DNA of 64,000 nucleotides from Bacillus mesophilus (GTDB lineage Bacteria; Bacillota; Bacilli; Bacillales; SA4). Each line of letters starts with the position of its first letter. The first letter of the stretch is position 1. Below, in pieces: positions 20,483 to 29,550 of the stretch. Location: assembly GCF_011008845.1 (NCBI RefSeq), contig NZ_JAAIWM010000002.1, positions 496,001 through 560,000 on the forward strand. Direction: 5' to 3'. The position numbers and the translations under genes are program-made. Below the pieces are notes generated by a model. The model was not told the DNA's origin. It saw nothing but the letters and a program-made list of their open reading frames with translations, and ran no database searches.

Positions 20483-20776
20483 TTAAGAAGGAAGAACTAG
20501 CTGTTTATGTTCCTTCGATTCTTTATACAATACGATGGTATGCCCAATTAATTGAACAACTTCTGCGTGTGCACCATTACTTAATTGTTCTGCAACCTCG
20601 TCACAGTTGTCGTCACAATTCTGTAAAACACTTACTTTAATTAACTCTCTCTTCTCTAATACATCATTAATTTGACTGATCATATTTTCGTTTACTCCGC
20701 CTTTTCCAACCTGAAAGATTGGATCTAGGTGATGAGCCTTTGAACGTAAAAATCTCTTTTGTTTTCCTGTTAGCAT
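20483..20776 (-). CDS. yhbY: YhbY-family RNA-binding protein (YqeI, CRM domain)
   Basis: CRM-domain protein of 97 residues associated with pre-50S ribosomes. It begins LTGKQKRFLRSKAHHLDPIFQVGKGG, with the conserved GKGG loop near 24, and has LIKVSVLQNC later. It overlaps the aroE stop by seven bases and precedes nadD by 71 bases. Corresponds to YqeI of Bacillus subtilis. Confidence 0.95.
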   Translation of the reverse strand: MLTGKQKRFLRSKAHHLDPIFQVGKGGVNENMISQINDVLEKRELIKVSVLQNCDDNCDEVAEQLSNGAHAEVVQLIGHTIVLYKESKEHKQLVLPS

Positions 20777-21615
20777 TTATGAGTTCCTCCTAATTTTGTC
20801 AAAATTGCATTTCTCATGATGTCGATATCTGGATAAATGCCCGTCCATTTTTCAAACGCTAAAGCACCTTGAAAGACAAACATGCCTACACCATTTTGTG
20901 TAATAGCACCTTTCGCTCTTGCTTCTTGTAGCCACCTTGTTTCGAGTGGATTGTAAATGATATCACTCACAATAGTAGAACTTTTTATATTGTGTAAGGA
21001 AAGCGGGATATCATCTTTATTAGGATACATTCCGATTGATGTCGTGTTTATAATAACATCATATGCATGAAGGTCATTTTCAGCCTCTAGTAACCCCATT
21101 GCCTTAGAGAGGGATGAAGGTTGACCGTTGATAATTGTCCTTGCATTTTCAACTGTCCGATTAGCTATATCAAGCTGCTTTACCCCCTCTTCTAATAGAG
21201 AAAAGTAAATAGCTCTAGCAGCACCACCAGCGCCAATTAATAAGATCGAACTATTCTCTAAACTCTTCTCCTGTAGAATTTCCTTCAAGCTTGTGACATA
21301 GCCCATACCATCCGTATTATATCCGATTAATTTACCATTTTCATTTACAACTGTATTGACTGCCCCAATCTTAGAGGCTAGTGGGTCAATCTCATCTAAG
21401 AATTTCATGACTGACACTTTATGAGGGATCGTAACATTTAATCCGCCCATTCCGAGACCACGAACTCCCTCTAGTGCCGACTCAAGCCTTTCTGGAGTTA
21501 CATGGAAAGCTTTATAGGTTGCCTCAAGACCTAGAGCCTTAAAGCTTGAATTATGCATATCTGGTGACATGGACTGGGCAATTGGGTCACCAATTACTCC
21601 ATATAATTTCTCCAT
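20770..21615 (-). CDS. aroE: Shikimate dehydrogenase (NADP+)
   Basis: Reduces 3-dehydroshikimate to shikimate in the aromatic amino acid pathway. It is 281 residues. The substrate-binding SMSPDMHN and the catalytic Lys segment NVTIPHKVSVMKFLDEID are in the N-domain. The NADP-binding GAGGAARAI is near residue 130. The C-terminal GVGMFVFQGA closes the fold. GGAGGGC lies upstream of the ATG. Embedded in the yqe operon between yqeH and yhbY. Confidence 0.97.
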   Translation of the reverse strand: MEKLYGVIGDPIAQSMSPDMHNSSFKALGLEATYKAFHVTPERLESALEGVRGLGMGGLNVTIPHKVSVMKFLDEIDPLASKIGAVNTVVNENGKLIGYNTDGMGYVTSLKEILQEKSLENSSILLIGAGGAARAIYFSLLEEGVKQLDIANRTVENARTIINGQPSSLSKAMGLLEAENDLHAYDVIINTTSIGMYPNKDDIPLSLHNIKSSTIVSDIIYNPLETRWLQEARAKGAITQNGVGMFVFQGALAFEKWTGIYPDIDIMRNAILTKLGGTHKC

Positions 21616-21627
21616 AAAGTAGCCCTC

Positions 21628-22731
21628 CTATATTAGCGAGCGTCGAACAGAGATTCCAACACCCTTTGGAGCATGAGCTACAATCTTCGTACCCGGCTCC
21701 TGTAAAGTTACCCATCCAAGTCCTGAAAACACGATGTCGACTTTTTCATCTTTAATTGTAAATGAATGAGCCTGTAATTTAGGAAATTGGTCTAGTTCGT
21801 CTTTCCTAGGTGGCTGTAAAAGTTCTCCTACATGATTCTCATACAATTCATCGGCTTTCTCTAGCTTTGTACGATGAATCATCAAGTCGTTGGAAACATA
21901 ACAGACGAATGGTTGCCTATTACCACTAACAAAATCTAATCGAGCGAGACCACCAAAGAACAATGTTTGCTCTTCATTTAACTGAAACACCTTAGGTTTA
22001 ATTTCCTTTTTAGGTGTTATGATTTTTAGATCTTCCTTATGAACAAAATGAGCCATCTGATGGTGATTAATAATTCCTGGTGTATCTATTAATGAAGATT
22101 CCTCATCTATTGGTATATCAATCACATCAAGTGTTGTACCAGGGAAATGTGAAGTGGTAATCAGTTCTTCTTCTCCACCATATTGTTTTAAAATAGTGTT
22201 AATAAATGTAGATTTACCAACATTGGTACTACCTACTACATATACATCCTTGCCATTTCGATATTCTTCTATTGCAGCCACCAACTCTTGAATACCTTGT
22301 CCTTTGGCTGCACTTATTAAAAATACATCACGGGGTTTTAACCCCAGTTCCTTTGCTTCTTGCTTCATCCAGTTAATCAACTTTTGAGTTTTGATTGATT
22401 TAGGAAGTAAGTCTACCTTATTACCAACCAAGATGATTTCATTTTGACCAACAAATCGGTGTAATCCAGGTAACCAGCTTCCATTAAAGTCAAAGATATC
22501 AACTACCTTTACGATTAACGCATTCTTTTTACCTAGACCATTTAGGATTTTAATAAAATCATCATCTGTTAATGAGACATCTTGCACTTCATTATAATGC
22601 TTTAAACGAAAGCACCTCTGACATACGACTGCATCCTTTTTAATGGCAGATGGTGGAGCATAACCTAGCTTTCCCTGCTCCTCAGTCTGAATGGCAACAC
22701 CACAGCCTATACATTTATATTGTTCAGTCAC
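21628..22731 (-). CDS. yqeH: Ribosome biogenesis GTPase YqeH
   Basis: Circularly permuted GTPase required for 30S assembly. The N-terminal zinc-binding motif (CIGCGVAIQ with a second CQRC pair) comes first. G-domain motifs are in permuted order: NKVDLL (G4), SAAKG (G5), then the P-loop GSTNVGKSTF (G1) near residue 163 and DTPG (G3). A C-terminal RNA-binding domain follows. It is 367 residues and starts at GTG with GGGAGG seven bases before it. Second gene of the operon, four bases after yqeG. Confidence 0.97.
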   Translation of the reverse strand: MTEQYKCIGCGVAIQTEEQGKLGYAPPSAIKKDAVVCQRCFRLKHYNEVQDVSLTDDDFIKILNGLGKKNALIVKVVDIFDFNGSWLPGLHRFVGQNEIILVGNKVDLLPKSIKTQKLINWMKQEAKELGLKPRDVFLISAAKGQGIQELVAAIEEYRNGKDVYVVGSTNVGKSTFINTILKQYGGEEELITTSHFPGTTLDVIDIPIDEESSLIDTPGIINHHQMAHFVHKEDLKIITPKKEIKPKVFQLNEEQTLFFGGLARLDFVSGNRQPFVCYVSNDLMIHRTKLEKADELYENHVGELLQPPRKDELDQFPKLQAHSFTIKDEKVDIVFSGLGWVTLQEPGTKIVAHAPKGVGISVRRSLI

Positions 22732-22735
22732 GAAA

Positions 22736-23251
22736 TTAGTCCTCCCAATGAATCATGCCTTTTTTCTTTAGTTTCTTAAGAATTGAGCGCTCAATTTTTC
22801 TATTAAATCTAGTCACAAATCCATCTGTTTGAGCGACAGGCACAACTAAAATTGTATGTAGTCCGATCCTATTTCCACCTAGAATATCAGTAAGTAGCTG
22901 ATCACCAACTACTACGACTTCTTCTGCTTTTAAGTTCATGCTTCTTAGTGCTTTCTTAAAAGCAATTGTCATAGGCTTTCTAGCATTAAATATAAATGGA
23001 ACATCAATAGGAGCTGAAAAAGCTTCAACTCTTTCCTTATTATTATTAGATACAATTGTCACCGTTATATCAGAGTCTAATAGAGACTTAAACCATTCTT
23101 TAAGTTCCGGGGTAGCAGTTGGGCGATCCCATTCGACAAGTGTGTTGTCTAAATCTGTAATAATCCCTTTGATTCCTCTTTCCTTTAAAGCTTCAGCTTT
23201 AATATCAAATATGCTTTTTACATGTTCATTCGGTAAAAACTTCCCTAACAA
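22736..23251 (-). CDS. yqeG: YqeG, HAD-superfamily (IIIA) phosphatase
   Basis: HAD phosphatase of about 171 residues. Motif I is ITDLDNTLVEW, motif II IVSNNN, and motif IV GDQLLTDILGGNR. I place the start at TTG (23249-23251; reads MLGKFLPNEHV) because GAGGTG lies six bases before it and this agrees with relatives; a GTG three codons earlier lies inside that ribosome binding site. First gene of the yqe operon, divergent from sda, so the DnaA-box region lies directly in front of it too. The substrate is unknown. Confidence 0.92.
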   Translation of the reverse strand: MLGKFLPNEHVKSIFDIKAEALKERGIKGIITDLDNTLVEWDRPTATPELKEWFKSLLDSDITVTIVSNNNKERVEAFSAPIDVPFIFNARKPMTIAFKKALRSMNLKAEEVVVVGDQLLTDILGGNRIGLHTILVVPVAQTDGFVTRFNRKIERSILKKLKKKGMIHWED

Positions 23252-23418
23252 TGAAAACACCTCAATTAATCCAGCTTAAATTAATTTCTTCTTATAGAGA
23301 TTCATCATATCGAATTTTAGTCAAACTTTCAAAAACAATTTATAAATTGTTGGTAATTTGACTAAAAAATGGCTAATAAAAAAATAATTTTCGACAAATT
23401 TTCCAGTTTTTCAACACA

Positions 23419-23517
23419 TGTGGATAACTTTATTCACATTTTACACATTGAAATATCTGTAAATTTCTTACTTATAAACAAGCCATCCACAACTTATCCA
23501 CCATAACCTGTGGATAG
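23419..23517. promoter_or_regulatory. DnaA-box cluster between yqeG and sda
   Basis: Boxes near the TTATCCACA consensus: 23419-23427 (minus, perfect), 23430-23438 (TTATTCACA), 23494-23502 (one mismatch) and 23509-23517 (minus, one mismatch), with weaker ones at 23439-23447, 23472-23480 and 23483-23491. Bacillus subtilis has a DnaA-box cluster at the same yqeG-sda site, where DnaA activates sda. The rest of the gap (23252-23661) has a palindrome AAGTTAACTT at 23552-23561 and no gene except sda. Confidence 0.9.
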
Positions 23518-23630
23518 ATAGAACGGTTGTTCTCCATTTTGAATCATGTTAAAGTTAACTTACATTAAATCTCAACTAACTATGATATGTTATAAATTTT
23601 AAAAATAGAACTGAAATTTTAAAAAGAATT

Positions 23631-23664
23631 AGGAGGTGGGCTTGCCAGCAGGCAAGATATTATG
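23631..23664 (+). promoter_or_regulatory. sda translation start region: AGGAGG, hairpin or mini-ORF, then ATG
   Basis: AGGAGG (23631-23636) is 25 bases before the sda ATG, too far for normal initiation. Between them CTTGCC-AGCA-GGCAAG (23641-23656) forms a perfect six-pair hairpin that would shorten the effective spacing to about nine bases. Alternatively TTG at 23642-23644 opens a seven-codon ORF (MPAGKIL) whose TGA overlaps the sda ATG as ATGA, allowing coupled translation. Confidence 0.7.
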
Positions 23665-23802
23665 AAAAAATTATCTGATGAACTTCTAATTGAATCTTAC
23701 TATAAAGCTAGAGAATTAAGCTTAAGCCCAGAATTTATTAATCTTATTGAGAGTGAAATTAAAAGAAGATCGCTAACACATAAAATTAAAATTTCATCAT
23801 AA
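23662..23802 (+). CDS. sda: Sporulation histidine kinase inhibitor Sda (46 aa)
   Basis: Checkpoint protein that binds the dimerisation domain of KinA (and KinB) and blocks entry into sporulation while replication is active or DNA is damaged. The product begins [18 protein letters not shown] and contains [14 protein letters not shown], the helical-hairpin pattern of Sda, ending KISS. The 46-residue length equals the core Sda of Bacillus subtilis. A DnaA-box cluster lies 150-240 bases upstream, consistent with replication-linked transcription. Its translation start is unusually arranged. Confidence 0.97.
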   Translation: MKKLSDELLIESYYKARELSLSPEFINLIESEIKRRSLTHKIKISS

Positions 23803-23815
23803 TCACAGTCAATTA

Positions 23816-23840
23816 GGAGCCTTTTAAAGGCTCTTTTTTT
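23816..23840 (+). terminator. Terminator of sda
   Basis: GAGCCTTT / AAAGGCTC separated by two bases (the innermost pairs open to form the loop), then seven T residues. Confidence 0.92.
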
Positions 23841-23887
23841 ATAAGTTAAGTATGTGGTTATTTATATGTAAACTTTTTATTATTTAT

Positions 23888-23938
23888 ATATAATCAAACA
23901 GGCCTCTAACTGCAAGGATGCACCGAGCCTGTCTGATT
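23888..23938 (-). terminator. Probable terminator of the lipoprotein gene
   Basis: AATCAAACAGGC (23892 on) pairs with GCCTGTCTGATT (to 23938) around an 18-base loop, directly after the stop on the minus strand. The T-run is interrupted, so efficiency is uncertain. Confidence 0.4.
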
Positions 23939-24397
23939 TTAAGGTGCATCTACTGAACTTGTTCGCTCCCTTAGTGTCATCCACTCATTTACCCAATTGT
24001 TACTAATTCCACCCATTTTCTTTTCTCTAGAGAGTCTTTCCATTACTCTATATCGCCTTGGATCATGGATGATGCTAGTGGCTTCTAAAGCAGACAGCGC
24101 TGCGACCTCTTCAATTATTTCATTTCCAGCCTTACGATGATATGGCATTAGTCTTAACCCAATAATTGTTTCACCCTCGTGAGTAAGATAAATCGCTTCA
24201 CTTACTTTTTCATGCTGTATGATCTTTGGAATAAGATCGTCTAATGATTCTTGATTTTTAGAAAATGCAACACCTATATCTTTTTCAGTTAGTAAAGGTC
24301 GGTAGTATTCTCTTGGCAAAAGAGAAACTTCTGTCTCATTCACATTACTACACCCGACTAAACATAAACCAAAAATATATAGTATTATTTGTTTCAA
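23939..24397 (-). CDS. Lipoprotein, possibly of the YhcN/YlaJ sporulation family
   Basis: A 152-residue exported lipoprotein. The N-terminus has a short signal peptide ending in the lipobox LVGC (Cys at about 16), so it should be anchored outside the cytoplasmic membrane. The mature part contains KVSEAIYLTHEGETIIGLRLM and later ATSIIHDPRRYRVMERL, loosely like the alternating pattern of YhcN/YlaJ proteins, but I cannot confirm that. It lies alone between sda and the mrp operon, on the opposite strand. No enzyme motif is visible. Confidence 0.7.
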   Translation of the reverse strand: MKQIILYIFGLCLVGCSNVNETEVSLLPREYYRPLLTEKDIGVAFSKNQESLDDLIPKIIQHEKVSEAIYLTHEGETIIGLRLMPYHRKAGNEIIEEVAALSALEATSIIHDPRRYRVMERLSREKKMGGISNNWVNEWMTLRERTSSVDAP

Positions 24398-24471
24398 AAT
24401 AACACATCCTTTCTTATTTAATATGTGAATAGAAAGCAGTTTTCATACAGTTTTTATTGAATAGATATTAG

Positions 24472-24501
24472 TTGAAGTTATATAAGAAATGTGGGTACAA
24501 T
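24472..24501 (+). promoter_or_regulatory. Candidate sigma-A promoter of the mrp operon
   Basis: TTGAAG (24472-24477), 18 bases, TACAAT (24496-24501), about 93 bases before mrpA. The leader also contains a small hairpin, AAGAGT-N7-ACTCTT, near 24543-24561. Confidence 0.6.
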
Positions 24502-24593
24502 TAATAGAGAACTGATTTCGTAAGCATACTAAACCCCAACCGAAGAGTTACTGATACTCTTACACCCTATAGAAAAAGGAGGATCTCAGAAAT

Positions 24594-26933
24594 ATGCTTC
24601 ACTTTCTTATTATCGCCCCTCTGTTGATAGCTATACTTGCTCCATTCCTCTACAAAAAATTAAAGAGTGTCCATACTGGCTGGTTTGTCCTAGTTGTACC
24701 GCTATTTATCTTTATTTATTTACTATCCTTAATTCGTACAGTTATACATAAGCCTTTACTATTACAACTAAATTGGATGCCGTCACTTGGGATTAATTAT
24801 GACCTTTATGTAGATGGTTTAAGTATTTTGTTTGGATTACTTATTTCCGGTATTGGTACTTTAGTTGTTTTTTATTCAATTTATTATTTACATAAGACTG
24901 AAAAACTAGGTCATTTTTACGTTTATTTGTTAATGTTTATGTCCGCCATGTTAGGTGTAGTGTTCTCTGATAACATATTTGTTTTTTATATGTTTTGGGA
25001 GTTTACCAGCTTATCATCATTTTTATTGATTGGTTTTTGGAATCACCGCCACAAATCACGATATGGTGCTCAAAAATCAATGTTAATTACTGTATTTGGT
25101 GGATTAAGTATGTTAGCTGGATTAATCTGGATGTCACTTGAGGTTGGGTCTAGTAGTATTAGAGTGTTAATTCAGAATTCAGAAATCATTACAAATAGCC
25201 CTTATTTCATGCCAATGCTACTTCTTGTTTTATTAGGGGCATTTACTAAGTCAGCTCAGTTCCCGTTCCATACATGGCTACCAGATGCAATGGAAGCACC
25301 TACACCAGTAAGTGCATACTTGCACTCAGCCACGATGGTTAAAGCAGGTATATATTTAGTAGCACGACTTTCATTATTATTTGCTGGAACTGATGAGTTT
25401 TTCCTCATCGTTTCAGGTTTTGGACTTTTAACGCTATGTTGGGGATCCTATATGGCAGTTAAACAGACAGACTTAAAAGGGATTCTTGCATACTCTACTA
25501 TTAGTCAGCTTGGTATGATTATGGCTATGCTTGGCTTCGGAACTGGAATTGCTGTGTTTGCTGCAATTTTTCACATTTTGAATCACGCAACCTTTAAAGG
25601 GAGTCTATTCATGGTAGCTGGAATCGTCGATCATGAGACCGGGACTAGAGATATCAGAAGACTTGGTGGATTGTATACATTAATGCCGATTACAGCCACA
25701 CTAGCTATTTTTGGAGTCTTTTCAATGGCTGGAATTCCGTTACCGATCATGAATGGATTTTTAAGTAAGGAAATGTTCTTTGATGCTGCCGTCGATTTAA
25801 GACTAGAAAGTGGTTCTATTTATCAAATGGTGGCACCGTTTTTCCCTATTATTGCTGTCATTGGTAGTATTTTTACATTTGTCTATTCGATGATTCTCTT
25901 CTTTAAGACGTTTACTGGTAAGTTACAGCTATCTAAACTGGAACGAAAACCACATGACCCTCCTATTGGGATGTTAATTTCACCAGCAGTTTTAGTTGTA
26001 TTAATCGTAGTTATTGCATTATTTCCAGGACCATTTAACAAGTACCTTCTAACTCCCGCTGTGACAGCAGTCATGGGAGAGGTTCCACATACCAAGATTT
26101 ATTTCTGGCATGGCTTCTACAATGCTCCATTATTTATGTCCCTAATTGTATTGTTTACGGGGACACTATTGTACCTAACAAGAGACAAATGGCTACATGT
26201 TTATAATCGCCTTCCAGGAAGATGGAGTATGAATAAGACGTATGATTATGTGGTCAATGGTATCTTCAAAGGATCGACTGTGTTAACTAACTCTTATATG
26301 ACAGGATCCTTACGAAGCTACTTTAGAATCATCGTAGGCTTTATCGCAATTATTGGATTGTATACAATGTATAGTTCAAATGGATTTGCCTTAAATATTA
26401 ATAGCACACCATTTTCATTACCTGAATTTTTAGTTGCTCTTACTATGGCGGTTGCAGCTATTTCAATTATCTTTGTTCATAATCGAATTGCTGCTATTCT
26501 CATTTTGGGTGTGGTCGGGTATGGCTTATCCCTACTATTTGTTTTCTATTCGGCACCAGACTTAGCCCTAACACAACTAATTGTAGAAACCGTAACAGTC
26601 GGCTTATTTCTATTATGCTTTTATCACCTACCAGAGCTAAAACGTGATAAGGAAACCTCCGGAAACAAATTATTTAATTTAGTTGTATCCGTAGGATTTG
26701 GGGTTCTTATCACCTTAATCGGAATTTCCTCACATAGCTCGAAATGGTTTAAACCTATATCTGACTACTTTCTTGAAAACTCATATGAACTCGGTGGCGG
26801 TAACAACGTCGTTAACGTAATCCTAGTTGATATGAGAGGACTCGATACGATGCTTGAGATTTGTGTACTTGGAATTGCAGCTCTCGGCATTCTAGCTATG
26901 ATTAAATACAACAGGAAGGGAGATTTAGAGTAA
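24594..26933 (+). CDS. mrpA: Na+/H+ antiporter subunit MrpA
   Basis: Largest subunit of the Mrp antiporter, 779 residues. The N-terminal two thirds is homologous to complex I NuoL, with the charged proton-path features FWEFTSLSSFLLIGFW, the HTWLPDAMEAPTPVSA segment and LHSATMVKAG. The C-terminal part has the MbhD- and MbhE-like helices (APDLALTQLIVETV and NVILVDMRGLDTM). About twenty membrane helices. AGGAGG precedes the ATG. It is not fused to an MrpB domain, and its stop codon touches the mrpC start directly, with no mrpB between. Confidence 0.97.
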   Translation: MLHFLIIAPLLIAILAPFLYKKLKSVHTGWFVLVVPLFIFIYLLSLIRTVIHKPLLLQLNWMPSLGINYDLYVDGLSILFGLLISGIGTLVVFYSIYYLHKTEKLGHFYVYLLMFMSAMLGVVFSDNIFVFYMFWEFTSLSSFLLIGFWNHRHKSRYGAQKSMLITVFGGLSMLAGLIWMSLEVGSSSIRVLIQNSEIITNSPYFMPMLLLVLLGAFTKSAQFPFHTWLPDAMEAPTPVSAYLHSATMVKAGIYLVARLSLLFAGTDEFFLIVSGFGLLTLCWGSYMAVKQTDLKGILAYSTISQLGMIMAMLGFGTGIAVFAAIFHILNHATFKGSLFMVAGIVDHETGTRDIRRLGGLYTLMPITATLAIFGVFSMAGIPLPIMNGFLSKEMFFDAAVDLRLESGSIYQMVAPFFPIIAVIGSIFTFVYSMILFFKTFTGKLQLSKLERKPHDPPIGMLISPAVLVVLIVVIALFPGPFNKYLLTPAVTAVMGEVPHTKIYFWHGFYNAPLFMSLIVLFTGTLLYLTRDKWLHVYNRLPGRWSMNKTYDYVVNGIFKGSTVLTNSYMTGSLRSYFRIIVGFIAIIGLYTMYSSNGFALNINSTPFSLPEFLVALTMAVAAISIIFVHNRIAAILILGVVGYGLSLLFVFYSAPDLALTQLIVETVTVGLFLLCFYHLPELKRDKETSGNKLFNLVVSVGFGVLITLIGISSHSSKWFKPISDYFLENSYELGGGNNVVNVILVDMRGLDTMLEICVLGIAALGILAMIKYNRKGDLE

Positions 26934-27272
26934 ATGGAAATCATTATGTCGATTCTCTCTGGTGTACTATTTACATGTGGTATATATTTAATTTTGCAAA
27001 AAAGGCTTTTACAAATTATTATAGGAACTGGTTTACTCTCACACGGTGCTCATCTATTTATTTTAACAATGGGCGGCTTTCCTCCTGGAGCGCCTCCTAT
27101 TCTAAAATATGGTGTGGAAGTTTATAGAGACCCGCTTCCACAAGCACTCATCTTAACTTCTATCGTGATAAGTTTTGGGGTTACTTCCTTTTTACTAGTT
27201 TTAGCATATAAGACATATAGAGCTAACAAAACAGATAATTTAGAAGATCTAAGAGGTACAGAGCATGAGTAA
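26934..27272 (+). CDS. mrpC: Na+/H+ antiporter subunit MrpC
   Basis: Three-helix subunit of 112 residues, homologous to NuoK. It begins MEIIMSILSGVLF and has the conserved LLSHGAHLFILTMGG and DPLPQALILTSIVISFG. The ATG follows the mrpA TAA with no spacer (TAAATG), and the gene overlaps mrpD by eight bases. In Bacillus this position is normally taken by mrpB, which is absent here. Confidence 0.96.
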   Translation: MEIIMSILSGVLFTCGIYLILQKRLLQIIIGTGLLSHGAHLFILTMGGFPPGAPPILKYGVEVYRDPLPQALILTSIVISFGVTSFLLVLAYKTYRANKTDNLEDLRGTEHE

Positions 27273-28758
27273 TTTTACAAACTTAGCGATCTTACCTATT
27301 CTTTTACCGACTATTGCAGCAATTTTATCAGTATTTCTAAATAAGCAGACTACCATTACAAAATGGATGACAGGGATTGTAGTGATTGGACAAATGGTCC
27401 TATCGTTCAGCTTATTGATTTACGTTTTACTAAACGGTCCCATTATTTTAGAAGCTGGTGATTGGACTGCGCCTTATGGAATTGTCATTGTAGCTGACGA
27501 ACTTGCCATGCTACTAGTCTCAACAACTAGTCTCATTGCCGTAGCTGCAGCATTCTATGGGTTTAAAACCATAAGTGTAGATGAACAAAGGTTTTATTAT
27601 TATATGTTTTTCCACTTCCTGATTGCTGGTGTCTCAGGAGCATTTTTAACAGGGGACTTATTTAACCTTTTCGTATTTTTTGAGGTACTATTAATGGCAT
27701 CGTATGCCTTAATTGTCTTAGGAGGCGGAAAAGAACAGTTCAGAGAATCGGTCAAATATGTACTAATCAATGTTTTTTCTTCAGTCCTGTTCGTTACAAC
27801 AATCGCCTTTTTATACTCTGTTACTGGTACAGTAAATATGGCCCAACTTGCTGTAAGGGTTGGTGAAGTAGGACAATCTGGTATATTAATGGTTATTGCT
27901 ATTATGCTCTTTGTTGTCTTTGCAACAAAAGGAGCGATCTTTCCACTTTATTTTTGGTTACCAAAGTCTTATGCCGTTCCACATCCAGTAGTTTCTATGC
28001 TTTTTGGTGCTCTATTAACAAAGGTTGGGATTTATTCTATCTTACGAACATTTACGTTGATCTTTGGACACCAAGCAGATTTTACACATCAGCTGTTTAT
28101 TATTTTAGGTGTTCTGACCATTATATTCGGGGTTGCCGGTGCATTATCAACTCACGATATTAAATTAATCATTGCTTATAACATCATTCCTGCAGTTGGC
28201 TTTATCTTAATCGGTATTGGCGTATTCCATGTCACTGCGTTAGCAGGAGCTGTTTATTACTTAGTACATGATATGATTATAAAAGCTGCACTCTTTTTAT
28301 TAGTAGGGGTAATTATAACAATTACCGGTACTAGCGATTTGCGTAAGATGGGAGGGCTCATTAATCGTTATCCTGTGTTAGGCTGGACATTTTTTGTGTC
28401 AACTCTTGTTCTAGCAGGAATACCTCCATTTAGTGGGTTCATTGGTAAGTATCTTCTTGTCCGTGGTGGATTTGAAACAGGGAATTATTTTGCGTTGATT
28501 GTAGCGTTACTCCTAAGTCTACTGATTTTACTTTCAGTAATTAGAATATTCATTGCGGTGTTCTGGGGAGAAGAAACAGAAGAACAAAAAGAAAAACCAA
28601 CCATCTCCACAACCGGTTATCTTGCACCGATTATGTTTTTATTAGCTTTCTCCATTGTTCTTGGGGTAGGTGCAGAATTTATATATCCTTACATCCAATA
28701 TATCGGGGACACACTTGCTGATCCTTCCTATTATATTGAGAATGTTTTGAAGGAGTAG
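27265..28758 (+). CDS. mrpD: Na+/H+ antiporter subunit MrpD
   Basis: NuoN/NuoM-like proton-translocating subunit of 497 residues with about fourteen helices. Conserved sites include FNLFVFFEVLLMASYALIV (Glu in the fifth helix), ATKGAIFPLYFWLPKSY (catalytic Lys) and the YYLVHDMIIKAALF segment. Overlaps mrpC and is followed by mrpE after seven bases, so the operon is translationally coupled. Confidence 0.96.
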   Translation: MSNFTNLAILPILLPTIAAILSVFLNKQTTITKWMTGIVVIGQMVLSFSLLIYVLLNGPIILEAGDWTAPYGIVIVADELAMLLVSTTSLIAVAAAFYGFKTISVDEQRFYYYMFFHFLIAGVSGAFLTGDLFNLFVFFEVLLMASYALIVLGGGKEQFRESVKYVLINVFSSVLFVTTIAFLYSVTGTVNMAQLAVRVGEVGQSGILMVIAIMLFVVFATKGAIFPLYFWLPKSYAVPHPVVSMLFGALLTKVGIYSILRTFTLIFGHQADFTHQLFIILGVLTIIFGVAGALSTHDIKLIIAYNIIPAVGFILIGIGVFHVTALAGAVYYLVHDMIIKAALFLLVGVIITITGTSDLRKMGGLINRYPVLGWTFFVSTLVLAGIPPFSGFIGKYLLVRGGFETGNYFALIVALLLSLLILLSVIRIFIAVFWGEETEEQKEKPTISTTGYLAPIMFLLAFSIVLGVGAEFIYPYIQYIGDTLADPSYYIENVLKE

Positions 28759-28765
28759 GTGGCTT

Positions 28766-29242
28766 ATGGCTTTTCAACTAATATTGAACATACTCATTGC
28801 ATTCATTTGGATGATTCTCTTAGAAACATTTACATTCGGTTACTTCTTTTTAGGATTCATTACGGGAGCAATCTTATTATCTATTTTCCGTAGGTTCATC
28901 CCTGGCACCTTTTATTTAAAGAAAGTTAGAGCGATCATTATGCTCATTCTTCTATTTATTAAAGAATTAATTTTATCAAATATAGAAATAGTCAAAGTCG
29001 TTTATCGACCAAAACTTGATATTAGACCTGGGATTATTGCATTACCAACTGATTTACGATCAAATTGGGAGATTACATTATTGGCAAATTTAATCACCTT
29101 AACTCCAGGGACCTTATCAATGACTGTTTCTGATGACAATCAAACGATTTATATTCATGCGATGGATATTCGAGATCGAGATGAAACGATTAAGTCCATT
29201 AAAGACACATTTGAGAATGCAATTATGGAGGTGACTAGATAA
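28766..29242 (+). CDS. mrpE: Na+/H+ antiporter subunit MrpE
   Basis: Subunit of 158 residues. Two or three helices (FIWMILLETFTFGYFFLGF) are followed by a cytoplasmic domain containing LLANLITLTPGTLSM, the family hallmark. The length equals that of MrpE in Bacillus subtilis. Its TAA overlaps the mrpF ATG by one base. Confidence 0.95.
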   Translation: MAFQLILNILIAFIWMILLETFTFGYFFLGFITGAILLSIFRRFIPGTFYLKKVRAIIMLILLFIKELILSNIEIVKVVYRPKLDIRPGIIALPTDLRSNWEITLLANLITLTPGTLSMTVSDDNQTIYIHAMDIRDRDETIKSIKDTFENAIMEVTR

Positions 29243-29550
29243 TGAATGAGATTGCACTTATGTTTCTTCATTGGTCAGTTCTTGTATCATTAGTTACCGT
29301 CTCCATATCAATCCTTTTATTACTTTATCGGACAATAAAGGGGCCTACCAATCCTGATCGAGCGATTGGACTAGATGCCATGGGGATTACCTTAATTGCA
29401 CTTGCTGCCTTAGTTGCCATTCAGCTGAATACGACGTTCTTTAATGAAGTTATACTCCTTATAGGAATTCTTGCTTTCATTGGAACAGTTGCCATTGCTA
29501 AATTTATTGAAAAGGGTGTGATTATTGATCATGACCGAGATAAGTCTTAA
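29242..29550 (+). CDS. mrpF: Na+/H+ antiporter subunit MrpF
   Basis: Three-helix subunit of 102 residues. The conserved segment TIKGPTNPDRAIGLDAMG is at about 33-50, and a charged helix, EKGVIIDHDRDKS, ends the protein. It overlaps both neighbours. In other bacteria MrpF can also export bile salts; here it is expected to work within the Mrp complex. Confidence 0.95.
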   Translation: MNEIALMFLHWSVLVSLVTVSISILLLLYRTIKGPTNPDRAIGLDAMGITLIALAALVAIQLNTTFFNEVILLIGILAFIGTVAIAKFIEKGVIIDHDRDKS

